Positions 9,199-18,853 are shown, counted from the first letter of the stretch. The stretch is DNA of 64,000 nt from Glycomyces sambucus (GCF_900102815.1 NZ_FNGF01000005.1:248001-312000), one strand, 5' to 3'. Made by a program: numbers and translations. The notes: generated from the sequence alone by a model not told the origin.

Positions 9199-10755
9199 TC
9201 AGAGTTCGAGGGTCCAGGTGTTCAGGGTGCCGGTGTCGCCGGCGTAGGCGTCGACGATCCGCAGCGTCCAGGTCCCGGCCGCGGTCTCGTTCGACAGGTT
9301 CACCGTGTACGTGGCGATGACGTTGTCGGCCGAGTCGCTGCTGGAGGAGTTCTTCAGCGTGTAGCTGGTCCCGTCCGGCGCGATCAGGGAGATCGCGAGG
9401 TCGCCGCGGTAGGTGTGGGTGATGTTCACCGCGACGGTGCTGTTGGAGCGGGCGGTGCCGTCGCACGCGAGCGCCAGGGTCGAGGTCACGGTGGCGCGGT
9501 CGGCGATGGCGCGGGCGGTGGAGTTGGTGGCGGCGCAGTCGCTCGGCTCGCCCGGTCCGCCCCCGCCGTCCTCGGTCCCGGTGTACAGCAGCAGGTTCGG
9601 GCTGCCCTGGACGTCGGAGACGCGGCCCGCGGCGGCGTTGCCGGTGACCCACTCGGCCACGTCGTCGGTGGTCGCGCCCGGGTTCAGGCCCAGGTAGACC
9701 GCCGCGGCGCCCGCGACGTGCGGGGAGGCCATCGACGTGCCGGAGATGGTGTTGGTGGCGGTGGTCGAGGTGTGCCAGGCGGAGGTGATGCCCACGCCGG
9801 GCGCGAACACGTCGACGCACGAGCCGAAGTTCGAGAAGTAGGCGCGCGTGTCGGTGTTGTCGCTGGCGGCCACGGTGATCGCGGACGGCGCCGAGGCGGG
9901 GGAGACGTTGCAGGCGTCCTGGTCCTCGTTGCCCGCGGCGACGGCGAAGGTGACGCCGGCGTCCACGGCGGCCTCGACCGCGTTGTTCAGGGACGCGGAG
10001 TACCCGCCGCCGAGGCTCATGTTCGCCACGGCCGGCTGGATCGCGTTGGTGCGCACCCAGTTGATGCCGTTGACGACTCCGGCGGTGGTGCCCGAGCCGG
10101 CGTTGTCGAGGACCCGGACCCCGTGCAGGGTCACGTTCTTCGCGACGCCGTACGTCGTGCCGCCGACGGTGCCGGCGACGTGGGTGCCGTGCCCGTTGCC
10201 GTCCTGCGGGGTCGCGTCGTTCTGGATGAAGTCGTAGCCGGCCCCGACGCGGCCGGTGAACTCCGTGTGGCCGGCGTTGATGCCGGTGTCCACGATGTAC
10301 GCGTGCACGCCCGCGCCGTTGCCGAGGTACTCGTAGTCCCCGTCGAGGGGGAGGTCGAGCTGGTCGATGCGGTCGAGGCCCCAGGTCGCGCCGGTCTGCA
10401 CGTCGGCGACCGTGACGACCGCGTTCTGCTCGACGAACGCGACGCCGTCCTGCGCGGCGATCGACTTCGCCTCCGCCTCGGTGGACTCCACCAGGAACGA
10501 GTCGACGCCCCGGTAGGTGGCGACGACGTCGGCGCCGTCCTCCTCGGCGCCGGCGACACCGGTCGCGAACGAGGCGCCGTCGTCGAGGACGACGATGTAC
10601 TCGCCCGCGATGGCGTCGGGCGAGGCGGCGTTCAGGATCTCGCCGAGCGGTTCGGCATGGGCGGCCAGGCCGCCGAAGGTGATGGAGCCGACCGCGGCCG
10701 CGCCTGCGATCGCAGCGGCGGATATTCGGCGGACGGAACGGTGCGAGACGGTCAT
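9199..10755 (-). CDS. Secreted S8 serine protease with C-terminal P domain, copy 3
   Basis: A 518-residue preproprotease: signal (1-35), I9 propeptide (EYIVVLDDG onward), subtilase domain with Asp156, His192 and a GTSMASPH serine near residue 341, then a Gly-rich linker and a C-terminal domain of about 110 residues (THTYRGDLAISLIAPDGTS, AGTWTLRIVDAYAGDTGTL) matching proprotein-convertase P/Homo B domains. That domain usually stabilises the catalytic part or binds surfaces. Only this copy has it, so copies 1 and 2 either lost it or never had it. The upstream region has a well-formed promoter. Confidence 0.92.
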   Translation of the reverse strand: MTVSHRSVRRISAAAIAGAAAVGSITFGGLAAHAEPLGEILNAASPDAIAGEYIVVLDDGASFATGVAGAEEDGADVVATYRGVDSFLVESTEAEAKSIAAQDGVAFVEQNAVVTVADVQTGATWGLDRIDQLDLPLDGDYEYLGNGAGVHAYIVDTGINAGHTEFTGRVGAGYDFIQNDATPQDGNGHGTHVAGTVGGTTYGVAKNVTLHGVRVLDNAGSGTTAGVVNGINWVRTNAIQPAVANMSLGGGYSASLNNAVEAAVDAGVTFAVAAGNEDQDACNVSPASAPSAITVAASDNTDTRAYFSNFGSCVDVFAPGVGITSAWHTSTTATNTISGTSMASPHVAGAAAVYLGLNPGATTDDVAEWVTGNAAAGRVSDVQGSPNLLLYTGTEDGGGGPGEPSDCAATNSTARAIADRATVTSTLALACDGTARSNSTVAVNITHTYRGDLAISLIAPDGTSYTLKNSSSSDSADNVIATYTVNLSNETAAGTWTLRIVDAYAGDTGTLNTWTLEL

Positions 10756-10867
10756 AGGGGGGTACTCCCTCTCGGTTCAGTTGTTCACCGTGCGAAGCGA
10801 AAAGATGGGACGCATCCGCGCGGAAGACACAGTTCGGTGGAACCGGCCCTTTCGGGCTTTCACACCG

Positions 10868-10928
10868 AGGTTAGGGAAGTCACAACATAAAGTGAAGACC
10901 CTGGAAGACCCCCATAAATCAGTGAATG
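10868..10928 (-). promoter_or_regulatory. Promoter of protease 3 with upstream conserved box
   Basis: Minus strand TTCACT, 17 bases, TAACCT (10868-10896), with CATTCACTGATTTAT (10914-10928) exactly 17 bases upstream of the -35. Architecture and box match the protease 1 promoter with one base difference in fifteen. The 312-base gap to the ABC-F gene holds this promoter plus the hairpin at 11012-11053. Confidence 0.6.
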
Positions 10929-11011
10929 AAGAGTCGGTTACCAACCGGTATGGGAGCGTTCGGGACTGGTAGGATGTTTGACTCCGTTATGGGGCCGTGA
11001 CTCCGAGGTGC

Positions 11012-11053
11012 CCGCCCCCATCCCTACAAGAAGGTAGGAATTATCAAGGGCGG
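11012..11053 (-). terminator. Nested hairpin downstream of the ABC-F gene
   Basis: Outer arms 11012-11017 and 11048-11053 (CCGCCC/GGGCGG) enclose inner arms 11023-11027 and 11034-11038, just past the ABC-F stop. Weak but suitably placed. Confidence 0.4.
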
Positions 11054-11067
11054 CAACGGGACCGCGC

Positions 11068-12855
11068 CTACTCCGCGAGCTCCATCCACCGCTCCTCGAT
11101 CTCGTCCTTCTCCGCCTCCAGCGCCGACAGCGCCCCCTGGAGTTCCGCGAGCTTCCCGGGGTCGGTCGCGAACGCGGCCATCTGGGCGTGCACGCCCGCG
11201 ATCCTCTCGTCCGTCCTCTCCAGGCGCCGCTCCAGCTTGGACAGCTCCTTCTGGACGGCCCGGTCCTGCGCCCCCGAGGGCCGCGCCGCCGGCGCCGCCT
11301 GCGAAGGCGCGGGCCGCTCGGCCGCGGACTTCACCGCGCCCCGCCGCTCCAGGTACTCCTCCACGCCCCGCGGCAGCATCCGCAGCCGCCGGTCGCCCAG
11401 CAGCGCCCACGTCTCGTCGGCGACCCGCTCGGTGAAGTACCGGTCGTGGCTCACCACGACCATCGTCCCCGCCCAGTCGTCGAGCAAGTCCTCCAGCTGC
11501 GTCAGCGTCTCGATGTCGAGGTCGTTCGTCGGCTCGTCCAGGAACAGCACGTTCGGCTCCGCCATGAGCAGCCGCGCGAGCTGGAGGCGGCGGCGCTGCC
11601 CGCCCGAGAGGTCCCGCACGAACGTGCGCTGGCGGCCCCCGACGAACCCGAGCCGCTCCGCGAGCTGCCCGGCGCTCATCTCCTTCTTGCCGAACTGGAC
11701 CCGCTTGGCGACCAGCTCGATGGCCTCCAGGACCCGCCACGACCCGTCCAGGTCCTCCATGTGCTGGGTCAGCCACGCGAGCTTGACGGTGCGGCCGACC
11801 TTGATCCGCCCGTGCGCCGGCTGCTTGTCCTCGATCGCCTCGGCGAGCGTGCGCAGCAGCGAGGTCTTCCCGGCGCCGTTGACGCCCAGGAGCCCGATCC
11901 GCTTGCCCGGACCCAGGATCCAGTCCAGGTGCTCCAGCAGCGTCTGGTCCCCGGCCCGGACGGTGACGTCCTGGGCCTCGAACACGGTCTTGCCCAGGCG
12001 CCCGGTCGCGAACGACACCAGCTCGGCGGTGTCGCGCGCGGGCGGCTCGTTCGCGATGAGCTCGTTCGCGGCGTCGACCCGGAACTTCGCCTTCGACGTG
12101 CGCGCCTTCGGGCCCCGGCGCAGCCACGCCAGCTCCTTGCGCATGAGGTTCTGGCGCTTCTCCTCGGCGACGTTCGCCTGCCGCTCGCGCTCGGCCCGCG
12201 CGAGCACGTACGCGGAGTACCCGCCGTCGTACTCGAACACATTGCCGCGCTGCACGTCCCAGATCCGGTCGCAGATCTCGTCGAGGAACCACCGGTCGTG
12301 CGTGACGACCACGACCGCCGCCCGGGTCGCGTTCAGATGCCCTGCGAGCCAGGCGATCCCCTCGATGTCGAGGTGGTTCGTGGGCTCGTCCAGCAGCAGC
12401 AGGTCGGCCTCGGCGGTGAGCACCCGCGCGAGGTCGGTGCGGCGGCGCTCGCCGCCCGACAGCACCCCGATGCGGGAGTCGAGCCCCTCGGGGAGCACGG
12501 GCGCGTCGAGGCCGCCGAAGAGGCCGGTGAGGATCTCGCGGACGCGCGGGTCGGAGGCCCACTCGTGGGCGTCGGCGCCGCCGAACAGGGCCTCGCGCAC
12601 CGTCGATGCGCCGTCGAGGCCGTCGGTCTGGCCGAGCACGGCCACGCGGGTGCCGCCGGTGTGCACGACGCGGCCCGAGTCGGGCTCGTCGTCGCGGGCG
12701 ATGAGGCGCAGCAGCGTCGACTTCCCGTCGCCGTTGCGGCCGACGACGCCGACGCGCTGGGAGGCGGCGATGCCGAGGGAGACCGCGTCGAGGACCACCT
12801 GGTCGGGGTAGCTCTTGGAGACGGTCTCGAGGTTGACGAGGTTGGGCGCTGACAC
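11068..12855 (-). CDS. ABC-F family ATPase (Uup-like)
   Basis: A soluble 595-residue protein with two ABC ATPase domains and no membrane segment. Domain 1 has Walker A GRNGDGKST and signature LSGGERRR; domain 2 has GVNGAGKTS and LSGGQRRR; both have LLDEPTN/FLDEPTN Walker B. A C-terminal coiled coil (LSKLERRLERTDERI to the end) is typical of Uup-type members, which act on ribosomes or in genome maintenance rather than in transport; antibiotic-resistance ABC-F proteins usually lack it. GTG 12855 starts MSAPNLVNLE at the usual N-terminus; the upstream extension is not protein-like. Target unknown. Confidence 0.88.
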   Translation of the reverse strand: MSAPNLVNLETVSKSYPDQVVLDAVSLGIAASQRVGVVGRNGDGKSTLLRLIARDDEPDSGRVVHTGGTRVAVLGQTDGLDGASTVREALFGGADAHEWASDPRVREILTGLFGGLDAPVLPEGLDSRIGVLSGGERRRTDLARVLTAEADLLLLDEPTNHLDIEGIAWLAGHLNATRAAVVVVTHDRWFLDEICDRIWDVQRGNVFEYDGGYSAYVLARAERERQANVAEEKRQNLMRKELAWLRRGPKARTSKAKFRVDAANELIANEPPARDTAELVSFATGRLGKTVFEAQDVTVRAGDQTLLEHLDWILGPGKRIGLLGVNGAGKTSLLRTLAEAIEDKQPAHGRIKVGRTVKLAWLTQHMEDLDGSWRVLEAIELVAKRVQFGKKEMSAGQLAERLGFVGGRQRTFVRDLSGGQRRRLQLARLLMAEPNVLFLDEPTNDLDIETLTQLEDLLDDWAGTMVVVSHDRYFTERVADETWALLGDRRLRMLPRGVEEYLERRGAVKSAAERPAPSQAAPAARPSGAQDRAVQKELSKLERRLERTDERIAGVHAQMAAFATDPGKLAELQGALSALEAEKDEIEERWMELAE

Positions 12856-13033
12856 GAGTGACAAGCCTACCCGCAGGGCCAACTCCTCCGTCCTGTCCCC
12901 GATCGGGTGACAGCGGCGCCTCCGGGGCCGGTTTTCGTCGGACCCGGCGGGGAGCATCGGCATTAGTTTCTTCCCCTGGGCGGGTGGGGGCTGGGGATGG
13001 AAACGACGGGTCGCGCCAGCGCCGCGACTTTGA

Positions 13034-13078
13034 TATGGTGTCATAGCACAGTCATCATGACATCATGAATGGATTCAT
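13034..13078 (+). promoter_or_regulatory. Dyad-rich promoter/operator before the ABC exporter operon
   Basis: A possible -10 (TATGGT, 13034-13039) is followed by two perfect dyads, GTCATCATGAC (13051-13061) and ATGAATGGATTCAT (13065-13078), the latter abutting the ATG at 13079. No Shine-Dalgarno sequence is present. The symmetric elements could be a repressor site covering the initiation region. Confidence 0.4.
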
Positions 13079-14926
13079 ATGGCACCCCCGGAAACCCGCC
13101 GGTTCGAATCCGGCCGCGCCGTCCTCGCCGTGGTCCGGCTCCTGCCCCGCATCAGCCGCCCCCGCACCGCCCTCTTCGCCGCCACCACCCTCCTCACCGC
13201 CGCCCTCCCCCTGGCGATGACCATCGCCACCGGCCTCCTCATCGGCGCCGTCCCCGCCGCCGCCGACGCCGGACCCGGCTCCCCCGAGGCCCGCGACGCC
13301 TACCTCCTCCTCGCCGCCGGCGTCGCCGCCCTCCTCCTGGGCCGCCTCGCCGCCCACCTCCACGACGCCGTCGCCTTCAACCTCGGCCGCGACCTCGAAC
13401 TCCTCCTCCAGGACCGGCTCCTCGCCGCCGTCGCCCGCCCCGTCGGCATCGCCCACCTCGAAGACGACGAGGTCCTCGCCCTGCTGCGCATCGCCCGCCA
13501 GCTCGGCGCCGACTTCATCCGCCCCGAACGCGCCATCCGCGGCCTCGCCGCCATCGCCCCCGAGTTCCTCGCCGCCGCCGGCGCCTCGACCGTCCTGGCG
13601 TTCTTCAACATCTGGATCGGCCTCGTCTGGCTCGTCGCCTGGCCCGCGATCTTCATCGCCATGCAGGCCGACTACACCCGCGTCGGCAAGACCGCGTACC
13701 TCCGCTCCACCGAGATGCGCGAGACCGAGTACCTCCGCGACCTCGCCATCACCGCCGAGCCCGCCAAGGAGATCCGCGTCTGGGGCCTCATGGGCTGGCT
13801 CCTCGGCCGCTACGACCGCCAGTGGAACGAGCGCATGGCCTACTCCGACCGCCACCAGCGCCTCCGCCCCGCCACCGCGGTCGGCGTCATCGGCACGCTC
13901 CTGCTCCTCACCGTCGCCACCGCGCTCGCGCTCGCCGACGCGGGCCTCACCGGCGCCGTCGGCTTCTCCGCCCTCGCCGTCTACCTCGTCGCCCTCACCA
14001 CCATGTTCAACTTCTCGGCGTTCGACGACACGGCCGCGTTCCTCAGCCTCGGCTCCCTGCCCGTCCCGAAGGTCCTCGCCCTCGAAGACCGCCTCACCGA
14101 GGACCGGCGCGAGGCCACCGCCGAGCTCCCCGCCGCCGCCCCCGCGCACGCGATCCGCTTCGAGGCCGTCGACTTCGCCTACCCCGGCGCCGAACGCGCC
14201 GTCATCGCCGGACTCGACCTGGAGATCGAGGCCGGCACCTCCCTCGCGATCGTCGGCCACAACGGCGCCGGCAAGACCAGCCTCGTGAAGCTCCTCGCGG
14301 GCCTCTACGCGCCGACCGGCGGGCGCATCACCGCCGACGGCACCGACCTCGCCGCCGTCGACCCCGCCGCCTGGCGCACCCGCCTGTCGGCCCTGTTCCA
14401 GGACTTCACCCGCTACCAGCTCACCGTCCGCGACAACATCGCGTTCGGCGCCCCGCACCTCGCCGGGGACACCGACCTCATCTGGAAGGCGTGCGAGCCC
14501 ATGGGCATCCGCGCGCTCATCGAATCGCTCCCCAAAGGACTCGACACGGTCCTGTCGAGCGAGTACGGCGGCGGCACCGACCTCTCCGGCGGCCAGTGGC
14601 AGCGGATCGCCCTGGCCCGCGCGCTGTTCGCCGTCCAGGCCGGCGCGAAGGTCCTCATCCTCGACGAGCCCGCCGCGGCCCTCGACGTCCGCGCCGAGGC
14701 CGACCTCTACGAGCAGTTCCTCGACATCACCGCCGGACTCACCACCATCGTGATCTCCCACCGGTTCTCGACGGTGCGCCGCGCCGACCGCATCGTCGTC
14801 CTCGACGGCGGCCGCGTCGTGGAGGACGGCACCCACGACGACCTCATGGCCCTCGGCGGCCGCTACGCCGACGCGTTCACCCTCCAAGCCGACCGCCTCG
14901 CCCGATCCTCCCAGGAGCAGCCGTGA
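13079..14926 (+). CDS. ABC exporter half-transporter (membrane plus ATPase domain) A
   Basis: A 615-residue fused exporter subunit: N-terminal six-helix membrane domain (about residues 15-335), then an ATPase domain with Walker A GHNGAGKTS near residue 396, signature LSGGQWQR near 502 and Walker B LILDEPAAALD. EPAKEIRVWGL in the coupling region is common in actinobacterial exporters of peptides and natural products. No C39 peptidase domain precedes it. It overlaps the next gene by four bases (GTGA), so the two halves are translationally coupled and likely form a heterodimer. Substrate unknown. Confidence 0.88.
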   Translation: MAPPETRRFESGRAVLAVVRLLPRISRPRTALFAATTLLTAALPLAMTIATGLLIGAVPAAADAGPGSPEARDAYLLLAAGVAALLLGRLAAHLHDAVAFNLGRDLELLLQDRLLAAVARPVGIAHLEDDEVLALLRIARQLGADFIRPERAIRGLAAIAPEFLAAAGASTVLAFFNIWIGLVWLVAWPAIFIAMQADYTRVGKTAYLRSTEMRETEYLRDLAITAEPAKEIRVWGLMGWLLGRYDRQWNERMAYSDRHQRLRPATAVGVIGTLLLLTVATALALADAGLTGAVGFSALAVYLVALTTMFNFSAFDDTAAFLSLGSLPVPKVLALEDRLTEDRREATAELPAAAPAHAIRFEAVDFAYPGAERAVIAGLDLEIEAGTSLAIVGHNGAGKTSLVKLLAGLYAPTGGRITADGTDLAAVDPAAWRTRLSALFQDFTRYQLTVRDNIAFGAPHLAGDTDLIWKACEPMGIRALIESLPKGLDTVLSSEYGGGTDLSGGQWQRIALARALFAVQAGAKVLILDEPAAALDVRAEADLYEQFLDITAGLTTIVISHRFSTVRRADRIVVLDGGRVVEDGTHDDLMALGGRYADAFTLQADRLARSSQEQP

Positions 14927-16734
14927 CCCACCGCCTCGCGAACGGCCTGCGCGGCCTCAAGTACGCACTCGCCGTGGGATTCCGCGCCCACCCCAAGGCC
15001 ACCACCGCCCAGGTCGTCCTCGGCGTCGTCCAAGCGGTCCTCATGCCCGCCACCGTGTACCTCACGAAGGTCCTCATCGACGCCGTCCAGGCCGGGCACA
15101 CCCGCGAGGCGTGGCTCGCCGGCGCCGGGCTCGGTGCCGGGGTCGCCCTCATCTGGGCCGTCGTCTTCGCCTACGTCAAGCTCGTGTTCCTCGTCCTCGA
15201 CCACACCGCCCGCGCCTCCGACCGCGAGGTCATGGAGCTCATGGGCACCCCGCCCGGCCTCGACCACCACGAGCGGCCCGACCACCTCGACCAGGTGCAG
15301 CGCATCCGCGAGGACCGCTGGCTCCTCGGCGGGGCCGTCAACTGGCTCGCGCAGTGCCTGCGCGCTTTCGTGACCATCTGCGTCGGCGGAGCCCTCCTCT
15401 ACGCCGTCCACCCGCTCCTTCTCGTGTTCCCGCTGGTCGCCCTGGGCGCCATGGCGATCGCCAAGCGCGCGGGCGACATCGAGATCAAGGTCCAGGAGGC
15501 CACCAGCGAACCCGAGCGGCGCCGCCGCCACCTCTTCGAGGTCGCGACCCTCGCCGAGTCCGGGAAGGAGCTGCGTGTCTTCGGCTCCGCGGGCGAGATC
15601 GCGCGCCGCCACCACGAGACCGGCGCCGCCGTCGTCGCCGAACGCAACCGCGGCCAGTGGAAGGCCGCCCGCATCGCCACCGGCGAAGGCGTCCTCTCCG
15701 CGGTCGGCATGGCCGCCGGGATCGGCATCGTCCTCTACCTCGCGATCCGCGGCGAGGCCACCGCCGGAGACGTGGTCCTCCTCGTCTCCCTCATCGGCAT
15801 GGTCGCCGGCGCCGCGGGCGGCATCGCGATGCAGTCCGCGCTCCTGGTCCGCACCGGCAAGCTCGGCACCCGCCTGATGTGGCTGCGCGCGTACGCGAAC
15901 GAGTCCAGCGGGCCCGCCGTGCCGCTGCCCGTCCCCGACCGCCTCGCCGACGGCATCCGCCTCGACGGCGTCTCCTTCGCCTACCCCGAGTCCGAACGGG
16001 CCTCCCTCGACGACGTCACCCTGACGCTCCCGGCGGGCAAAGTGGTCGCCCTCGTCGGCGAGAACGGCGCGGGCAAGACCACCCTCGTCAAACTCCTGTC
16101 CGGTTTCTATCAGCCGACCTCCGGCACGATCGACGTCGACGGCACCGACCTCGCCGACTTCGAGACCGACGAGTGGCGCGAGCGCATCGGCGCCACCTAC
16201 CAGGACTTCACCCGCTTCGAGTTCACCGCCCGCGAGACCGTCGGCATCGGCGACCTGCGCAACACCTCCGACCCGCACAGCGGCTTCGACGACGACACCG
16301 TCCGCGCCGCCATGACCCGCGCGGGAGCCGAAGACGTCCTCGACGACCTCCCGCGCGGCCTCGACACGCGCCTGGGCTCCCGCTGGGACGACGGCACCGA
16401 CCTCTCCGGCGGCCAATGGCAGAAACTCGCCATAGGCCGGGGCCGGATGCGCCGCGACCCGCTCCTCGTCGTCTTCGACGAGCCCACCGCCGCCCTCGAC
16501 CCCCAGACCGAGCACGCGCTCTTCGAGCGCTTCGCCGAGGAGGTCCACGCCGGGCGCGCCCGCGGCACCGTCACCGTCCTGGTCTCCCACCGGTTCTCGA
16601 CGGTCTCGATGGCCGACCTCATCGTGGTCCTCGACGGCGGCCGCGTCGCCGAGACCGGCACCCACGACGAGCTCATGGCCCGCGGCGGCGCCTACGCCGA
16701 GCTGTACACGCTCCAGTCCTCCGCCTACCGCTGA
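14923..16734 (+). CDS. ABC exporter half-transporter B
   Basis: A 603-residue fused exporter subunit starting at GTG 14923 with AGGAG upstream. Membrane domain about residues 15-310, ATPase domain with Walker A GENGAGKTT near 378, signature LSGGQWQK near 494 and Walker B VVFDEPTAALD. Both halves have intact Walker B glutamates, so neither is an obvious degenerate site. ESGKELRVFG corresponds to the EPAKEIRVWG element of subunit A. Three paralogous membrane proteins follow on the same strand, 91 bases downstream. Confidence 0.88.
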   Translation: MTHRLANGLRGLKYALAVGFRAHPKATTAQVVLGVVQAVLMPATVYLTKVLIDAVQAGHTREAWLAGAGLGAGVALIWAVVFAYVKLVFLVLDHTARASDREVMELMGTPPGLDHHERPDHLDQVQRIREDRWLLGGAVNWLAQCLRAFVTICVGGALLYAVHPLLLVFPLVALGAMAIAKRAGDIEIKVQEATSEPERRRRHLFEVATLAESGKELRVFGSAGEIARRHHETGAAVVAERNRGQWKAARIATGEGVLSAVGMAAGIGIVLYLAIRGEATAGDVVLLVSLIGMVAGAAGGIAMQSALLVRTGKLGTRLMWLRAYANESSGPAVPLPVPDRLADGIRLDGVSFAYPESERASLDDVTLTLPAGKVVALVGENGAGKTTLVKLLSGFYQPTSGTIDVDGTDLADFETDEWRERIGATYQDFTRFEFTARETVGIGDLRNTSDPHSGFDDDTVRAAMTRAGAEDVLDDLPRGLDTRLGSRWDDGTDLSGGQWQKLAIGRGRMRRDPLLVVFDEPTAALDPQTEHALFERFAEEVHAGRARGTVTVLVSHRFSTVSMADLIVVLDGGRVAETGTHDELMARGGAYAELYTLQSSAYR

Positions 16735-16825
16735 CCGCCCGCGGCCCCAGGGAAATAGAATGCGCAGGGTCCCGACCCCACCGGGCCGGGACCCCCTCGC
16801 ACCCCTCCGGACCGGAAGCGCCCCA

Positions 16826-17635
16826 ATGGAACACGACACCGAAGACGTGACCGCCCACGACCGCGGCAGCAGCGGCGACCCCGGCGGCACGGACGACCCC
16901 GGCGGCACCGGCGACTCCAACGGGGCCGAGGAACACGGTCCAGCCGGGCACCGCGACAGCGACGACGGCGGCACCGGCGAATCCAGCGGCACTGACGCTT
17001 CGGGCGGCACCGACGTTGTAGACAGCGCTGACGTTGCAGACGGCACTGACACCTCAGACGGCACCGCCGAACCCCGCATCACCGTCGAACCCGGCATCCC
17101 CCGGCCGGTCGGCAAGGACGACCCGGCCCCGAAGGAGACCTTCGAAGGCTGCCCCCACCGCGTCCGCGTCCGCGACCTCACCCCCGGCGGCCGCATCCTC
17201 TTCACGACCGGGCTCCTCGCCGTCCTCACCGCCGGCCTCGTCCAGCTCCTCGCGCTCTTCGCCGGCGGATTCCTCCTGTCGATCGGCGCCGAGTTCAACG
17301 GCCGCATGCCGATCGCCACCGGACTGCTCCTCGTCCTCGGCTCCATGTTCGGCATGATCGGCGTCTTCGCCCTCGTCGGCACCTGGCGCCGCCTCCACCG
17401 CCCCGAGGCCCCCATCCCCTGGCTCACCGGCGCCGGCGCGCTCCTCACCCTCGCCGCCGCCATCCTCATCGGACTGTGGCTCGACCTCCCCTACGCCGCG
17501 CTGGCCGCACTCCCCTCGGCCGCCGTCGCCGCCCACCTCGTCCACCTCCGCGCACTCCTGGCCCCCAGGGAAACCTGCGACACCGACCCCGAACTGCCCG
17601 CACCCCTCGCCGAATGGCTCCGCACCACCACTTGA
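16826..17635 (+). CDS. C-x-H module membrane protein 1
   Basis: I do not recognise a described family. 269 residues: an acidic Gly/Asp/Ser-rich disordered N-terminus (1-90), then Cys109-Pro-His111, four hydrophobic segments (about 124-148, 162-184, 197-217, 221-243), a short basic loop with Leu-His191-Arg-Pro between segments 2 and 3, and a C-terminal Cys251. The same landmarks at the same spacing recur in the next two proteins. ATG 16826 starts at an Asp-rich segment; an upstream ATG at 16760 is possible but has no binding site. A TAGAAT hexamer at 16756 may be its -10. Confidence 0.75.
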   Translation: MEHDTEDVTAHDRGSSGDPGGTDDPGGTGDSNGAEEHGPAGHRDSDDGGTGESSGTDASGGTDVVDSADVADGTDTSDGTAEPRITVEPGIPRPVGKDDPAPKETFEGCPHRVRVRDLTPGGRILFTTGLLAVLTAGLVQLLALFAGGFLLSIGAEFNGRMPIATGLLLVLGSMFGMIGVFALVGTWRRLHRPEAPIPWLTGAGALLTLAAAILIGLWLDLPYAALAALPSAAVAAHLVHLRALLAPRETCDTDPELPAPLAEWLRTTT

Positions 17636-17661
17636 CGGGCCGCCGCACCGGGCCGTACGCT
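17632..17661 (+). promoter_or_regulatory. Putative promoter of C-x-H protein 2
   Basis: TTGACG (17632-17637), 18 bases, TACGCT (17656-17661), overlapping the end of the preceding gene. The stretch after the -10 resembles the region before protein 1, suggesting gene and promoter were duplicated together. Confidence 0.4.
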
Positions 17662-17722
17662 TTCCAGCGCCCCACCCGGCCGGCGCCGGGACCTCGCTCT
17701 TTGCCCGATTGAAAGCCCCAAA

Positions 17723-18853
17723 ATGGATAGAGAATCACCGGAACCGGTGCGAATCGACCCGCCCATCACCGTCGAATCCGCCGAACCGGAACCCTTCGCC
17801 GAACCGGCCCGCCGCCCCGAATGCGCGCACCGGCTCACCTGGCGCGAACTTACCGGCCCGGCCCGCCTGCACCTCGTCCTCCAGGTCCTGTCCGTGTGCG
17901 CCGTCCTCGCCGCCGCAGCGGCGCTCCTCACCGAAGCCGCCACCGCCCTGCGCGGCACACTCCTCGACCACGACCCATTGAGGTACGAAAGCGTCCTCAC
18001 CGCCGTCACCGGAGCGCTCCTGCCGATCGGCCCGATCGCGATGCTGCGGCTCTGGCAGCGGCCCCACCGGCCCGCCTCCGCGGCCCACTTCCTGTTCAGC
18101 GCCGGGCTCGGGATGACGATGTGCCTGGCGGTGGCCACCCGCAACGAATGGCTCGCCCTCGCCGCCCTGCCCGCCTACTCGCTCACGCAGGAGCTCGGCA
18201 AGTTCCGGCGCGTGCTCACCGACCGGGCCACCTGCGCGAGCGACCCCGCCCTGCCATTCGCGCTCCGCTTCCGCACCGGCGAACTCGACCTGCCCGCAGA
18301 CGACACCGAGCGGGCGTACCTCCTGGGGCCGAGACTGGTCATCGGCGACTTCGATTCCTGGAGCTGCCCGCACCTGCTGACCTGGGGCCAAATCAGGTTC
18401 GGCGCCAGAGTCCGAGGCATCATCGAGGAGGTCGCCTTCCTCCTCTACCAGCTGGGACTCGCTGCCGCGATCGTCGCGATCCTCGCCAACGCCGACCACT
18501 TCACAGTCCCCGTGCCGTCGGCGCTCAACACGGTGTCGGTCATCGTGATCGCTGCAGGCGCCGGCTACCTGCACCGCTACGTCCGCAAGGTGAGGTCGGT
18601 CGGCCCGCATCGGCACTTCGCGCTCACCTACCGCCACGACTACCTGCTGGCGTTCGCCGCCACCGCATCCGGTGCGACCGTCGCGGGCTGGGCCGCGCTC
18701 GCCCTCGACCGCCCGTACCTGTGGCTCACGGTCCCGTTCGCGCTCTACTGCGTCTACGGCCTGGTCGAGAACCTGGTGGTCAACACGCCGATCTCGCAAT
18801 GCAAGGCGCGGCCCGAACTCCACCCGATCGTCCAGTCCTGGAAGAAGGCGTGA
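17723..18853 (+). CDS. C-x-H module membrane protein 2, internally duplicated
   Basis: A 376-residue membrane protein that appears to contain the module twice. Copy a: Cys34-Ala-His36, membrane segments, Pro-His115-Arg-Pro, Cys171. Copy b: Cys215-Pro-His217, membrane segments, Pro-His296-Arg-His, Cys360. The distance from the first Cys to the loop His is 81 residues in both copies. The first block aligns as CAHRLTWRELTGPAR against CPHLLTWGQIRFGAR. No enzymatic motif is recognised. About eight membrane segments in total. Possible roles are metal or redox sensing through the conserved Cys/His, or accessory subunits for the exporter upstream; both are inference. Confidence 0.8.
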   Translation: MDRESPEPVRIDPPITVESAEPEPFAEPARRPECAHRLTWRELTGPARLHLVLQVLSVCAVLAAAAALLTEAATALRGTLLDHDPLRYESVLTAVTGALLPIGPIAMLRLWQRPHRPASAAHFLFSAGLGMTMCLAVATRNEWLALAALPAYSLTQELGKFRRVLTDRATCASDPALPFALRFRTGELDLPADDTERAYLLGPRLVIGDFDSWSCPHLLTWGQIRFGARVRGIIEEVAFLLYQLGLAAAIVAILANADHFTVPVPSALNTVSVIVIAAGAGYLHRYVRKVRSVGPHRHFALTYRHDYLLAFAATASGATVAGWAALALDRPYLWLTVPFALYCVYGLVENLVVNTPISQCKARPELHPIVQSWKKA

